DNA of 64,000 bases from Catenulispora yoronensis. GTDB lineage: Bacteria > Actinomycetota > Actinomycetes > Streptomycetales > Catenulisporaceae. Shown here one piece after another: positions 50,675 through 59,156 of this stretch. Where the stretch lies: the NCBI RefSeq assembly GCF_039531695.1, contig NZ_BAAAQN010000066.1, positions 3,849-67,848 of the forward strand, given 5' to 3'. Under the pieces are notes generated by a model. That model was not told the DNA's origin. It searched no databases and was given only the letters and a program-made list of their open reading frames with translations. The position numbers and the translations under genes were made by a program. The stretch's first letter is position 1. Each line of letters starts with the position of its first letter.

Positions 50675-51499
50675 TCAGTCGGACAGCGGCATCGTCATCT
50701 GCGGCGACACCGGCGACGCGTCCGGATGCAGCCTGCTGACGGCGGTCCCCATCGCGAAGAACTCGACAGCGTGTTCGCCCCAGACCCAGTCGTCCTCCCG
50801 CACCGTGACACCGACGACGCCGTCCGCACCGACCTGGGTGCCCTCGTACTGCATCCGCGCCATGGCGATCTCGCGGGCGTCGTAGACCGCCTGGGTGTAG
50901 GTGCCCAACTCAGTGTTCTGCCCCGCCGCCTGCAACATCTGCCGGAAGGTGAGGTGAGCGACGTGGTAGACACACGTACCGAGCACGAGCGCTCGGGGGA
51001 CCCAGCCGTGCTGCCACAACGTCCAGAAGTCCTGCCCGGAGAGGTGCGAGGTGAAGGGGCGCCCGGTCGGCGTACGAAGCGACATGCCGTTCCCGCCCTT
51101 GATGGCGGTCCCGATCGCGACGAACTCCATGATCTCGGCCGAGAACGCATAGCTCCGCGCCCGCACATCGACCCCGATGACCCCATCCGCACCGAGCATG
51201 TCAGCCTCGGCCTCCATCCGGGCCATCGCCAACTCCCGAGCGGTGTACATCGCCTGAGTCAGCACCGAAAGCTCCTGGCTGACACTCCACTTCGAGGGCT
51301 GCACCCCGATGTGGTAGATGCTCGTCCCCATTACCAGACCGACCGGAGTGAACCCGGCCTGCGTCGTGAGAACGAACTCATTGACGGAGAGGTCGGACGT
51401 GAAGCACGGCCGGCCCTGCTGCGACTGGGCGATCCGGCTGCGGGCCGAGTCGGGGAGCGGCTGCGGCTGCTGGGATATCGGTCCGGTCGGTTGGGTCAT
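50675..51499 (-). CDS. tandem YbjQ (heavy-metal-binding-like) domain protein
   Basis: A 274-aa cytoplasmic protein with two copies of a YbjQ/UPF0145-like domain. Each repeat shares the same skeleton: PVGLVMGTSIYHIG and PRALVLGTCVYHVA; then AMYTARELAMARMEAEADMLGADGVIGV and AVYDAREIAMARMQYEGTQVGADGVVGV; then EIMEFVAIGTAI and HAVEFFAMGTAV. The biochemical role is not established. The ATG at 51499 has GAGGAG six bases upstream. It is not clearly linked to the RiPP cluster. Confidence 0.82.
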   Translation of the reverse strand: MTQPTGPISQQPQPLPDSARSRIAQSQQGRPCFTSDLSVNEFVLTTQAGFTPVGLVMGTSIYHIGVQPSKWSVSQELSVLTQAMYTARELAMARMEAEADMLGADGVIGVDVRARSYAFSAEIMEFVAIGTAIKGGNGMSLRTPTGRPFTSHLSGQDFWTLWQHGWVPRALVLGTCVYHVAHLTFRQMLQAAGQNTELGTYTQAVYDAREIAMARMQYEGTQVGADGVVGVTVREDDWVWGEHAVEFFAMGTAVSRLHPDASPVSPQMTMPLSD

Positions 51500-51843
51500 G
51501 GGGCTCTCCTCGGTCGGAGGACTCTGGGGGTGGGGAGGGTGGGTGCTGTGGGGCGGCTGTAGAGCGGTGGGGCGGTGGGGCGGTGACTGTCGGTCAGCGC
51601 TCGAAGTCGAACGCCGGCGCAACATCGAGGCGGACCAGGTCGATTTGGCGACCGGATCCGAGGAAGACCCACGTGATGTCCACGGGCCGACGATAACGGA
51701 TGCGGCCTGCGCATAGATCGGGAACGGTAGAGTTGATCGGGTTGCCGTTCAGCGGCCTGGCGGCGGTTGGTTCGGCACCTCCCGGCCCTCCGCCCGGCTC
51801 CCGGCCTGATCCCCGCCCGATCCCAGAAGAGAGCCCGCAGGCG

Positions 51844-53340
51844 ATGAACGCAGGACCCGACGTGACTGACACCGCCGAGTCCCACCCCGGTATCGACCCC
51901 GAGCGCATGCGGCTGGTACTGGAGACGTTGGCCGAGCTCCGCGCGTTGCCGTTGGACCATCCGCAGGCCATCGAGCTCCGCCGGGCGACCACAGACGTCT
52001 ACCGGGAGGTCAAACAGCGTCGGCGGCAGGAGCGGCGCGCGGCGAAGACGGACAACGATCGCGTCGTCACCGAGCGCACCGCGACGGGGGCCGCGACCCG
52101 GATCGATGACGAGACGCAGGGCTTGCAACTCGTCAGCGGGGCAACGGGTGCTGTGGCCGGAACGCTTGAGCGCCCGCGGTCGTGCTACATCTGCAAGACG
52201 CGGTACGTCGACGTCGATGCGTTCTACCACCAGCTGTGCCAGCGATGCGCGGCCGAGAACCGGGCCCGTCGCGATGCGCGGGTCGATCTGACGGGACGTC
52301 GCGCGCTGCTGACCGGCGGCCGCGCGAAGATCGGCATGTACATCGCGCTGCGCTTGCTGCGGGACGGCGCGCACACCACTATCACCACACGTTTCCCCAA
52401 CGACGCGGTCCGGCGCTTCACAGCGATGCCGGACAGCCACGAGTGGTTGCACCGGCTGCATGTTGTGGGCATCGACCTGCGGGATCCGTCGCAGGTCATC
52501 GCACTGGCGGAGGAGGTGAGCGCCGCAGGGCCGCTGGACATACTGATCAACAACGCGGCGCAGACAGTGCGGCGGTCGGCCAACGCCTACAAGGAGCTGA
52601 TCGACGCCGAGGAGGCTCCATTGCCGGCGCTGCCTACCTCGCCAGCGTCGAATGGAGCACTGCCGCGCGTAACGATGCTTGGACGCTTCGACATGAGCCG
52701 CCAGCCGATGTTGCCCGACCAGCGCGGGCCACGGCGCGAGAAGCTCAGCCCACAGGCCTTGACGGCACTCGCCCTGACATCCGGCTCCGCAACCCTCGCC
52801 CTGATCGAGGCAGGCACCGCCATCGACGCAGGCGGCTTGGTACCGGACCTGGACGGATCGAACAGCTGGAGCCAGAAGATCCAGGAGGTGGACCCGATCG
52901 AGTTGCTGGAAGTCCAACTCTGCAACGTAACCGCCCCATTCATCCTGATCAGCCGCCTCCGCACAGCAATGGCCGCATCAACCGCCCGCCGAAAGTACGT
53001 AGTAAACGTCTCCGCCATGGAAGGCCAATTCAGCCGCCGCTACAAAGGCCCCGGCCACCCCCACACCAACATGGCAAAAGCCGCACTCAACATGCTGACC
53101 CGCACCAGCGCACAAGAGATGCTGGACCAGGACCGCATCCTGATGACAGCCGTAGACACCGGCTGGATCACCGACGAACGACCCCACCCCGACAAAATCC
53201 GCCTCCACGACGCCGGCTTCCACGCCCCACTTGACCTGGTCGACGGGGCGGCACGAGTCTACGACCCGGTGGTGCGCGGCGAGGCTGGGGAGGATCTTTT
53301 TGGGGTGTTTCTGAAGGACTATCGTCCTCATCCCTGGTGA
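51844..53340 (+). CDS. SDR-family protein with N-terminal zinc ribbon, lacking the catalytic Tyr
   Basis: A 498-aa protein. Residues about 110-145 hold a zinc-ribbon pair (CYICKTRYVDVD...LCQRCAAENRARR). The rest is a short-chain dehydrogenase fold: RRALLTGGRAKIGMYIALRLL (cofactor Gly motif), GIDLRDPSQV, ILINNAAQTVRR, then VVNVSAMEGQFSRRYKGPGHPHTNMAKAALNMLTRTSAQ. The YxxxK pair is replaced by TxxxK (TNMAK), though the upstream Ser remains. This HTNMAK form belongs to a distinct Zn-ribbon SDR family shared with eukaryotes as far as I recall. Function unknown. ATG at 51844 is chosen by start of the conserved helix. Confidence 0.8.
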   Translation: MNAGPDVTDTAESHPGIDPERMRLVLETLAELRALPLDHPQAIELRRATTDVYREVKQRRRQERRAAKTDNDRVVTERTATGAATRIDDETQGLQLVSGATGAVAGTLERPRSCYICKTRYVDVDAFYHQLCQRCAAENRARRDARVDLTGRRALLTGGRAKIGMYIALRLLRDGAHTTITTRFPNDAVRRFTAMPDSHEWLHRLHVVGIDLRDPSQVIALAEEVSAAGPLDILINNAAQTVRRSANAYKELIDAEEAPLPALPTSPASNGALPRVTMLGRFDMSRQPMLPDQRGPRREKLSPQALTALALTSGSATLALIEAGTAIDAGGLVPDLDGSNSWSQKIQEVDPIELLEVQLCNVTAPFILISRLRTAMAASTARRKYVVNVSAMEGQFSRRYKGPGHPHTNMAKAALNMLTRTSAQEMLDQDRILMTAVDTGWITDERPHPDKIRLHDAGFHAPLDLVDGAARVYDPVVRGEAGEDLFGVFLKDYRPHPW

Positions 53341-53660
53341 GATGGCTTCTTTAAGCCGGGAGATGCAAACACCCGCGCACCAGAACGAATGTCCTCGACA
53401 ACACGCACGGCATCCCACGCGGCCTCATCCTCCGACTCCCAACGCCCCTTGTACCGCTGCCGCCGCCCACCACCGACCTGCGGAGTCGCCAAGCAAACCC
53501 ACGTCCCGCGCCACACCCCACGCCGAACCTGGATCAGCACCGGCACCCCGTTCGGCCCAGCGACCGTGGTCTTGTTGAGGACGTGAAGAATCCGCGAAGC
53601 TTCCATCTGGCGGTCGGCGATCCGCTGCTGACTTGCGTCGAAACCATCAAGGAAGCCCAT
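53328..53660 (-). CDS. small hypothetical protein
   Basis: A 110-aa protein of unknown family. The sequence looks like a real globular protein: an N-terminal helix (FDASQQRIADRQMEASRILHVL), then strands VPVLIQVRRGVWRGTWVCLATP and a basic/acidic region ending in a helix (EAAWDAVRVVEDIRSG). Its 3' end overlaps that of the SDR gene by 13 bases (convergent). No clear ribosome binding site. Function unknown. Confidence 0.55.
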   Translation of the reverse strand: MGFLDGFDASQQRIADRQMEASRILHVLNKTTVAGPNGVPVLIQVRRGVWRGTWVCLATPQVGGGRRQRYKGRWESEDEAAWDAVRVVEDIRSGARVFASPGLKKPSHQG

Positions 53661-53757
53661 AAGGCAGAGTCTCGCATGATCGGCGGCGGGACCACTAGAT
53701 CAGCAGCCGAGATGCTTCTCAGCCGCAGCCTCCGCCTCACGCTGTCCGGGATCCAAA

Positions 53758-53802
53758 AACGGCGACACCACCGCGAACGATGATGCCGCCGTGCCGAAAC
53801 AA
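53758..53802. repeat. 45-bp direct repeat, left copy (terminator-like)
   Basis: 41 of 45 bases match the copy at 56048-56092, in the same orientation. The right 15-base arm (CGATGATGCCGCCGT) is identical; the left arm has two changes that weaken the hairpin. Confidence 0.75.
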
Positions 53803-53933
53803 GACAGCACCAGCGGCCTAGTACCAGATACGCATAGTAGCCGCACCGACCGTCAGCAGTTCAGAGCCCACCGGCCGATAATTGAGCCACTCGCCAATCG
53901 GTTCCTGGATCCAGGATTTCCGCACAGTCGCCG

Positions 53934-54995
53934 TCATCCCTCCGGGGAATCACCGAGCAGCGCATCTTCTACACTCGACGATTCGTGGACCGAGCCCGCG
54001 ACGTCCTCCTGCCGGATACTGCGCCACATCCGCGCGATTTCCGGCTCGACGTAGTAGCGAGCAATGCCGCCATTGATCCAGTGGACACAATGCGCCCACT
54101 CTCGCTGAGCGAAGCCGTTGTTCGGGTTTCGGATCTTCATTGTGAGGCCGGCAAGCTGGCCGCGCACGGCGCCCACCGTGATGCCGGCCTGCATGGCGAC
54201 CTCCTGGACGCCGACTTCACCCGGATCGTCAGCCGAGCACAAGTCCATCAACGCCACTGTGGCCGGGTTCGCCATCGCCGCCAAGCGCCGAAGCGCCGGC
54301 TCGTCCCAGGGGGCGCCAGGATCGTCCTCGGTCACGGCCGCGTTCTCGACGCGGCGGCCGATCGTGAATTCCTCCACGTCCGGGATCGGGAAGGTGCGGC
54401 TGAAAGAGACCACGACGCGCCCGTCGGCCAGCCGATACGAGCGGAAGCGGATCAGCCAGAGGTTCACACCTTGCTCGGCCAGCCACACAACGCTTGCCGT
54501 CACAGACGCCGGGAAATCGGAGGCCACTAGTACGATACGTGGCCTGCGAATCGTCTCGGCGGACAGCAGGAACTGGGTAGTCAGGATGTCAAGCGCTGCC
54601 GAAACGTCAAGCGGGCGCCCAGCCCGGGTCTCGGTGTCCGCGTACAGCTCGGCGATGTCGGTCGGTGTGAGGCGGCTGACCATCGCGGCATAGTTGATCG
54701 CCTGCATATGGACTGTGTGAGGAGCCGCGTCCCGCTTCAGCTCGGCGACAACCAGCTTGCCGTCCGGCGTTATGGCGAGCAGATCCAAACGGTCGGCGAC
54801 CGCCTCTCCGGTAGCTGTCTGCCACCGATCGAACTCGCTGGTGACGATCCGGACGCCGGGACCAAAGATCTCCGGATTGCCCTGCAGCCACTCCTGGAGG
54901 TGCGCGCGCTCGTGAAAGTCCAGCTCTGGCAGCGAGGTCCGTATTACCGGCGTGGCGTCCGGCCCGTCCACGGTAAGCAACATCTCGTCGTACAC
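53934..54995 (-). CDS. PD-(D/E)xK nuclease-like protein
   Basis: A 353-aa protein with a restriction-endonuclease-like core near residues 70-110: VADRLDLLAITPDGKLVVAELKRD gives the D and the E-x-K of a PD-(D/E)xK site, followed by a helix with HTVHMQAINYAAMV. A second half (PALRRLAAMANPATVALMDLCSADDPGEVGVQEVAMQAGITVGAVRGQLAGLT) resembles a winged helix-turn-helix. Overall it recalls NucS/DUF91-like and phage-type nucleases, without firm assignment. The start is uncertain: GTG 54995 has a weak GGGG upstream, and ATG 54983 is an alternative. It lies within the direct-repeat-bounded segment beside ssrA. Confidence 0.7.
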   Translation of the reverse strand: MYDEMLLTVDGPDATPVIRTSLPELDFHERAHLQEWLQGNPEIFGPGVRIVTSEFDRWQTATGEAVADRLDLLAITPDGKLVVAELKRDAAPHTVHMQAINYAAMVSRLTPTDIAELYADTETRAGRPLDVSAALDILTTQFLLSAETIRRPRIVLVASDFPASVTASVVWLAEQGVNLWLIRFRSYRLADGRVVVSFSRTFPIPDVEEFTIGRRVENAAVTEDDPGAPWDEPALRRLAAMANPATVALMDLCSADDPGEVGVQEVAMQAGITVGAVRGQLAGLTMKIRNPNNGFAQREWAHCVHWINGGIARYYVEPEIARMWRSIRQEDVAGSVHESSSVEDALLGDSPEG

Positions 54996-55349
54996 CGATT
55001 CACCCCATTTGCCCCGTGTACTGACCGGTTCGCCTGAGAGGTTACGGCACCGAAGCCGCCCATACCGGGTATCGCGCAAAGATGTTGCGCAGGACCTGGG
55101 AGCTCAGAAGCCGGATGTTTCCAGATTACCTGGAAGCACCCGATTTGTACTACTCATGGAGCTGATGTTCCGCTACTTGAACACCGCTGACCTGCCCAGA
55201 AAATGAGCGAGCCCGTCAGAACGCGCTCGAGGGAACTGGACCCTTCCCTGCGTGCGCCCACTGCATTCGAGCGAGACCCTGGCGCTTCACCCGTCAGGGT
55301 GGCGTTGGGTCGCTTGTACTCCACGCGACACCGCTCCGCCATAGCATCG
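54996..55349. other. intergenic region between nuclease-like and toxin genes
   Basis: No convincing gene. A small inverted repeat TTCCAG-N5-CTGGAA lies at 55119-55135. The right end carries the left half of the 38-bp palindrome that overlaps the toxin start. Confidence 0.45.
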
Positions 55350-55367
55350 ATGCTATGGCGGAGCGGT
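55330..55367. promoter_or_regulatory. perfect 38-bp palindrome over the toxin start codon
   Basis: The left half ACCGCTCCGCCATAGCATC is mirrored exactly by the right half. The toxin ATG (55350) sits just right of the centre. The site is ideally placed for autorepression of the toxin-antitoxin operon by the HTH antitoxin. Confidence 0.75.
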
Positions 55368-55700
55368 ACCGTCGAGACCGAGCCAGAAGTTGACAGCTGG
55401 CTGGATGCTCTGTCGGCCAAAGACTTCGGACACGTGACGTTCTACATCGACATGCTGGAGGCCGAAGGCACGAAGCTTCACGGCAAGCTCACCCGCCCCC
55501 TGCAAGGCAGCGTCCACGAGCTGCGGTTTCATATGGGAACCGAAGATCACCGCATCTCCTATTGGATCGCCCCAGGCCGCAGGATCATCCTGCTCACCCA
55601 CTTCCGGAAGTCCAGGATGAACGAGCGGCGAGAGGTCAAGCGTGCGGTCCGCGCCTACAAGAAATGCGTCGCCGAGGGACACAACGCAGAGGATGAATGA
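55350..55700 (+). CDS. toxin of RelE/HigB (Gp49-like) type
   Basis: A 116-aa toxin of the phage-derived Gp49-like/HigB group, in the RelE superfamily of mRNA interferases. Family pattern: TEPEVDSWLDALSAKDFGHVTFYIDMLEAEG, then KLTRPLQGSVHELRFHMGTEDHRISYWIAPGRRIILLTHFRKSR, with the conserved basic and aromatic residues (ELRF, hRisYW, LLthFrKs). The ATG at 55350 lies inside a perfect palindrome; the region upstream in the same frame does not belong to the fold. One base separates its stop from the antitoxin ATG. Confidence 0.85.
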   Translation: MLWRSGTVETEPEVDSWLDALSAKDFGHVTFYIDMLEAEGTKLHGKLTRPLQGSVHELRFHMGTEDHRISYWIAPGRRIILLTHFRKSRMNERREVKRAVRAYKKCVAEGHNAEDE

Positions 55701-55701
55701 G

Positions 55702-56028
55702 ATGGGGACTCGAACGAGCTGGCAGGAGCGTCGCGCTGCACGCATGGAGTCTAGCGAGGCGCAGATCGGCTACAAGAGCGCCGAGATTGCGTTCCGCATC
55801 GGTTCTGCTGTGCGCGACATGCGAGAAGACCGTGGCTGGTCGCAGGCTGAGTTGGCCAGAAGGGCAGGGATGACTCAATCTGCCATTGCCCGACTTGAAG
55901 CCGCCGGCACCATCCCGACGTTGCCAGTCGTCGAGCGCGTGTGCGCAGCTCTGGACGCTGATGTCGACGTACAGATCACGCCGCGTACGGGCCGTGCGCC
56001 GTCGCGCGCCGCAGCCGCGAACTGCTGA
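55702..56028 (+). CDS. XRE-family helix-turn-helix antitoxin
   Basis: A 108-aa antitoxin of HigA type. The helix-turn-helix is IGSAVRDMREDRGWSQAELARRAGMTQSAIARLEAAGTIPTLPVVERVCAALD; the N-terminal 40 residues are the usual extension that contacts the toxin. Toxin-first gene order matches HigBA. AGAGG lies nine bases before the ATG at 55702; an ATG at 55693 is an alternative. It probably represses the operon through the 38-bp palindrome. Confidence 0.85.
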   Translation: MGTRTSWQERRAARMESSEAQIGYKSAEIAFRIGSAVRDMREDRGWSQAELARRAGMTQSAIARLEAAGTIPTLPVVERVCAALDADVDVQITPRTGRAPSRAAAANC

Positions 56029-56047
56029 GAAGTCGCCTGGGAACGAC

Positions 56048-56092
56048 AACGGCGGCACCATCGCGAACGATGATGCCGCCGTATCGAAACAA
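56048..56092. terminator. ssrA-distal hairpin and right copy of the 45-bp direct repeat
   Basis: A 15-bp stem (56049-56063 with 56068-56082, one mismatch) closed by a CGAA loop. It lies between the antitoxin stop (+) and the 3' end of ssrA (-) and can end both transcripts. The same 45-bp sequence, with 4 changes, is found at 53758-53802. Confidence 0.65.
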
Positions 56093-56102
56093 AGCGGTAC
56101 AA

Positions 56103-56488
56103 GGTGGAGCCGGCGGGAATTGAACCCGCGTCCATCGGCGACTTGCCAGGGCTTCTCCGGGCGCAGCCTGTGATCGCTTTTCTCGGCCCCGGCAGTCCCA
56201 CAGGCATGCTGCTGACAGGCTCAGCCACATTGGTGTCCCGGCGGGCCCTGTGGCCGTGCCCGTCGGTGGATCCTCCTAATGATGTCTTACCGGGTCGGAG
56301 GCGCTCCCGGGTCGACAGAAGTCATTACCTGGTCAGTGGATCAGGCGGCGAGAGCGAAAGCGCTCTGCGACTTCAGCTGCGTCTTGTTGGCAGTTATTTT
56401 TTGTGCAGCGTATGGTTAACGAGATCATCGCTGCTTCCTCGGCCCGCTTCCCCTGCCAAAACGTCCGATGTCGAAACCGTTCGGCCCC
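56103..56488 (-). ncRNA. ssrA: transfer-messenger RNA (tmRNA)
   Basis: A 386-nt tmRNA that rescues stalled ribosomes with SmpB. The 5' end GGGGCCGAACGGTTTCGACATCG pairs with the 3' acceptor strand CGGCTCC, next to a T-arm with GGTTCAATTCC. The tag frame starts at the GCC resume codon (56389-56391) and encodes ANKTQLKSQSAFALAA before TGA at 56341. The AFALAA end is the protease degron. The final A of CCA is not encoded in the DNA (ACC then T), so it must be added. It lies next to smpB. Confidence 0.95.
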
Positions 56489-56528
56489 TTGTCGGACGAC
56501 TTTTGGTCGGAAACGTTTGTTTCTTCGA

Positions 56529-56556
56529 CGCTTAGTCGTCTCTGTTCAGTTGTCAA
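56529..56556 (-). promoter_or_regulatory. candidate ssrA promoter
   Basis: On the minus strand, TTGACA (56551-56556) is followed after 16 bases by TAAGCG (56529-56534), a weak -10. The transcript would start about 30 bases before the mature tmRNA 5' end, leaving a leader for RNase P. Confidence 0.4.
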
Positions 56557-56658
56557 ACTTTCGGCTCCGGTTTCCCGGGGTCGTGATCCAAGCGTAGCGG
56601 GTCCGGCTGGGAGACTCCAGCGGGTTCGCTGTGGGCGGACTTCGGGTCGACCTGCGTG

Positions 56659-56706
56659 GTCGACGTAGCCGTCAACGTAGCGGTCAACCTACCGGTCGAC
56701 GGGCTC
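56659..56706. repeat. four 12-bp tandem units
   Basis: GTCGACGTAGCC, GTCAACGTAGCG, GTCAACCTACCG and GTCGACGGGCTC follow directly, just past the smpB stop codon on its transcript side. Confidence 0.6.
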
Positions 56707-56728
56707 CACCCACCCCCGTCCCAACGCC

Positions 56729-57223
56729 TCAGGACCGCCGGTTGTTCCGCTTGAACGCCGACGCCATGGCCCGCTCGGCTTCGCGCTTGTTCTGGCGCTC
56801 CATCAGCGTCTGGCGCTTGTCGTAGGTCTTCTTGCCGCGTGCCAGGCCGATCTCGACCTTGACCTTCCCGTCCTTGAAGTACAGCTCCAGGGGGATCAGG
56901 GTCAGTCCGGTCTCCTTGGTCTTGCCGATGAGCTTGTTGATCTCGGCGCGGTGGAGCAGGAGTTTGCGGTTGCGGCGGGGGCTGTGGTTGGTCCACGTGC
57001 CCTCCGTGTACTCGGCGATGTGGACGCCTTGGAGCCAGACCTCGGCGTCCTTGATCACCGCGTAGCCGTCGACGAGGCTGGCGCGGCCCGCGCGCAGGGA
57101 CTTGACTTCGGTCCCGGTCAGGGAGATGCCTGCTTCGTAGGTGGCCTCGATGGTGTACTCGTGGCGCGCCTTCTTGTTGCGGGCGATGACCTTCTGGCCT
57201 TGTTCCTTCGGCATGGGGTTCAT
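56729..57223 (-). CDS. smpB: SsrA-binding protein SmpB
   Basis: A 164-aa SmpB, the RNA-binding partner of tmRNA in trans-translation. Hallmarks: KVIARNKKARHEYTIEATYEAGISLTGTEVKSLRAGRASLVDGYAVI, then EINKLIGKTKETGLTLIPLELYFKDGKVKVEIGLARGKKTYDKR, and the basic C-terminal tail that inserts into the mRNA channel (LMERQNKREAERAMASAFKRNNRRS). Two near ATGs exist (57223, 57214). It is downstream of ftsX by 18 bases and upstream of ssrA. Confidence 0.97.
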   Translation of the reverse strand: MNPMPKEQGQKVIARNKKARHEYTIEATYEAGISLTGTEVKSLRAGRASLVDGYAVIKDAEVWLQGVHIAEYTEGTWTNHSPRRNRKLLLHRAEINKLIGKTKETGLTLIPLELYFKDGKVKVEIGLARGKKTYDKRQTLMERQNKREAERAMASAFKRNNRRS

Positions 57224-57241
57224 TATCCCCGATGAACGGGG

Positions 57242-58180
57242 CTAGACCTTCAGGTATTTCCGGAGCGACAGGGCGCTGGCGCCGACGGCCATCAGCAGGC
57301 CCACCGGGATCAGGATCAGGATGGTCACCAGGACCTTGTCCCAGCCGATGAAGCTGGTGAAGGTGAAGCTGGGGGCCAGGACGCGGTCGATGAGGAAGAA
57401 CTTGAAGCTGGCCACGCCCAGGGCCGCCACCGCCACGCCGCCCAGGCCGGCCACCGCGCCCTCCATCAGGAACGGTAGGCGGATGTAGAAGTTCGAGGCT
57501 CCGACCAGGCGCATGATGCCGGTCTCGCGCCTTCGGCTGAAGGCGGACAGGCGGACGGTGTTGACGATCAGCATCAGCGCCAGTCCCACCATCACCACCG
57601 CCACGGTGCTGGCCGACACGGTCAGGCCGTTGAACAGCTTGAACAGCGGCTTCAGGATCGTGCGCTGGTCGGCCACCGCCTCCACGCCCTGCTGCCCCTG
57701 GTAGGTGCTGCGGATGGCGTCGATGTTCTCGGTCGTGGGGTTCTTCAGCTTCACCCGCAGCGAGGCCGGGATCTGGTCCGGGCTGACGTAGGCGGTGATC
57801 TGCGAGTACTCGCCGCCGGACGAGCCGCTGCCCTGCTCCTTGTACCGGGCGTAGGCCTCGGCCTGGGTCTCCGGCAGCACGTTCTGGACCAGCGGGTTCG
57901 CCGTCAGGTCGGCCTGCAGGGCGTCCATCCGGGTCTGGTTGGCCGGCCCGCCGGCGCAGGTGGTCGGGTGCAGGCTGGTGTCGTCCTTGGTGCACAGGAA
58001 GACCGCGACCTCGACCTTGCCGTACCAGTACCCCTTCATGTAGTTGGTCTGGAACAGCATCAACAGCGCGACGCCGAGCATTCCGAGGGCCACCGCGGCG
58101 GAGACGACGACCGCGATGGTCATCGTCAGGTTGCGGCGCAGGCCGATGAAGATCTCGGACAGGACGAATTGTGCTCGCAT
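57242..58180 (-). CDS. ftsX: cell division protein FtsX
   Basis: A 312-aa FtsX, the membrane subunit of the FtsEX complex that regulates cell-wall hydrolases at the septum. A first helix (TMTIAVVVSAAVALGMLGVALLMLF) is followed by an extracytoplasmic domain of about 140 residues with two Cys (VFLCTKDD, TTCAGGP). Three C-terminal helices come next (TVAVVMVGLALMLIVNTV, VAGLGGVAVAALGVASF, ILILIPVGLLMAVGAS). RRRETGIMRLVGASNFYIRLPF is the conserved cytoplasmic segment. It follows ftsE by about 100 bp. Confidence 0.95.
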   Translation of the reverse strand: MRAQFVLSEIFIGLRRNLTMTIAVVVSAAVALGMLGVALLMLFQTNYMKGYWYGKVEVAVFLCTKDDTSLHPTTCAGGPANQTRMDALQADLTANPLVQNVLPETQAEAYARYKEQGSGSSGGEYSQITAYVSPDQIPASLRVKLKNPTTENIDAIRSTYQGQQGVEAVADQRTILKPLFKLFNGLTVSASTVAVVMVGLALMLIVNTVRLSAFSRRRETGIMRLVGASNFYIRLPFLMEGAVAGLGGVAVAALGVASFKFFLIDRVLAPSFTFTSFIGWDKVLVTILILIPVGLLMAVGASALSLRKYLKV

Positions 58181-58278
58181 GGTCGGTCGGAGGCTCCTAC
58201 CTGGATTCTGCTGACTTCTGGCCGGGGGCGCGGCCTGGAGTGGGCCGGGCCGGCCGGGGACGGGCGGGGGCGCCCGCG

Positions 58279-58968
58279 CTAGCGGACGTAGCCGTACACG
58301 CCGCGGGACTGGTCGCGCACCAGGGTGCCGCCGTCGAGTTCCAGCACGCGCCGGCGCATCTGGTTCACGATGGCCTGGTCGTGGGTCACCATCACCACGG
58401 TGGTGCCGGCCCGGTTGATCCGGTCCAGCAGCTTCATGATGCCGACCGAGGTCTCCGGGTCCAGGTTTCCGGTCGGCTCGTCGGCGATCAGGACCATCGG
58501 GCGGTTCACGAACGCCCGCGCGATCGCCACGCGCTGCTGCTCACCGCCGGAGAGCTCGTTCGGGTACCGGCCGCCCTTGCCGCCGAGGCCGACCAGGTCC
58601 AGCACCTCCGGGACCGCCTTGCCGATGGTCGGGCGGGACTTGCCGATCACTTCCAGGGCGAAGGCCACGTTCTGCTCGACGGTCTTGTTCGGCAGCAGGC
58701 GGAAGTCCTGGAACACGGTCCCGATCTGGCGCCGCAGCTGCGGGATCTTCCAGTTGGACAGCTTCGACAGATCCTTGCCGGCCACGTAGACGTGGCCCAC
58801 GCTGGGCCGCTCCTCGCGCAGGATGAGGCGCATGAACGTCGACTTCCCCGAACCCGAGGAGCCGATGACGAAGACGAACTCGCCGCGCTCGATCTCCAGG
58901 GAGATGTCCCGGAGTGCGGGCCGGTTCTGGTTCGGGTAGGTCTTCGAGACCTGGTCGAATCTGATCAT
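58279..58968 (-). CDS. ftsE: cell division ATP-binding protein FtsE
   Basis: A 229-aa ABC ATPase. Walker A is VIGSSGSGKSTFMRL, the Q-loop is VFQDFRLLPNKTVEQNV (typical of FtsE), the signature is ELSGGEQQRVAIARAFV, and Walker B is VLIADEPTGNLDP, with the switch His in VTHD. It powers FtsX. The ATG at 58968 is chosen because MIRFDQVSKTYPN is the family start; upstream in-frame sequence is non-homologous. Confidence 0.96.
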   Translation of the reverse strand: MIRFDQVSKTYPNQNRPALRDISLEIERGEFVFVIGSSGSGKSTFMRLILREERPSVGHVYVAGKDLSKLSNWKIPQLRRQIGTVFQDFRLLPNKTVEQNVAFALEVIGKSRPTIGKAVPEVLDLVGLGGKGGRYPNELSGGEQQRVAIARAFVNRPMVLIADEPTGNLDPETSVGIMKLLDRINRAGTTVVMVTHDQAIVNQMRRRVLELDGGTLVRDQSRGVYGYVR

Positions 58969-59156
58969 GCTGGCATCGCCTCCGTCATAAGCACGGCCGC
59001 CGGGAAGCCTCCGCGGGCACTTATGCGTACGCTCGGTCGTAGTGTCACAGTAGAGATGACAGTACACGCCGGAAGTAGGGGTTCACGGCCCCTTCCACCG
59101 GGAACCACAATCCGCACCGGCTTGGAGCAGGGACGGAACACAGGAGGTGAGGCGGC

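Noticed and set aside
53934..54995. Assignment as NucS mismatch endonuclease
   Set aside because: It is longer than NucS, its motifs fit only loosely and it lies in an accessory segment; only a nuclease-like call is justified.
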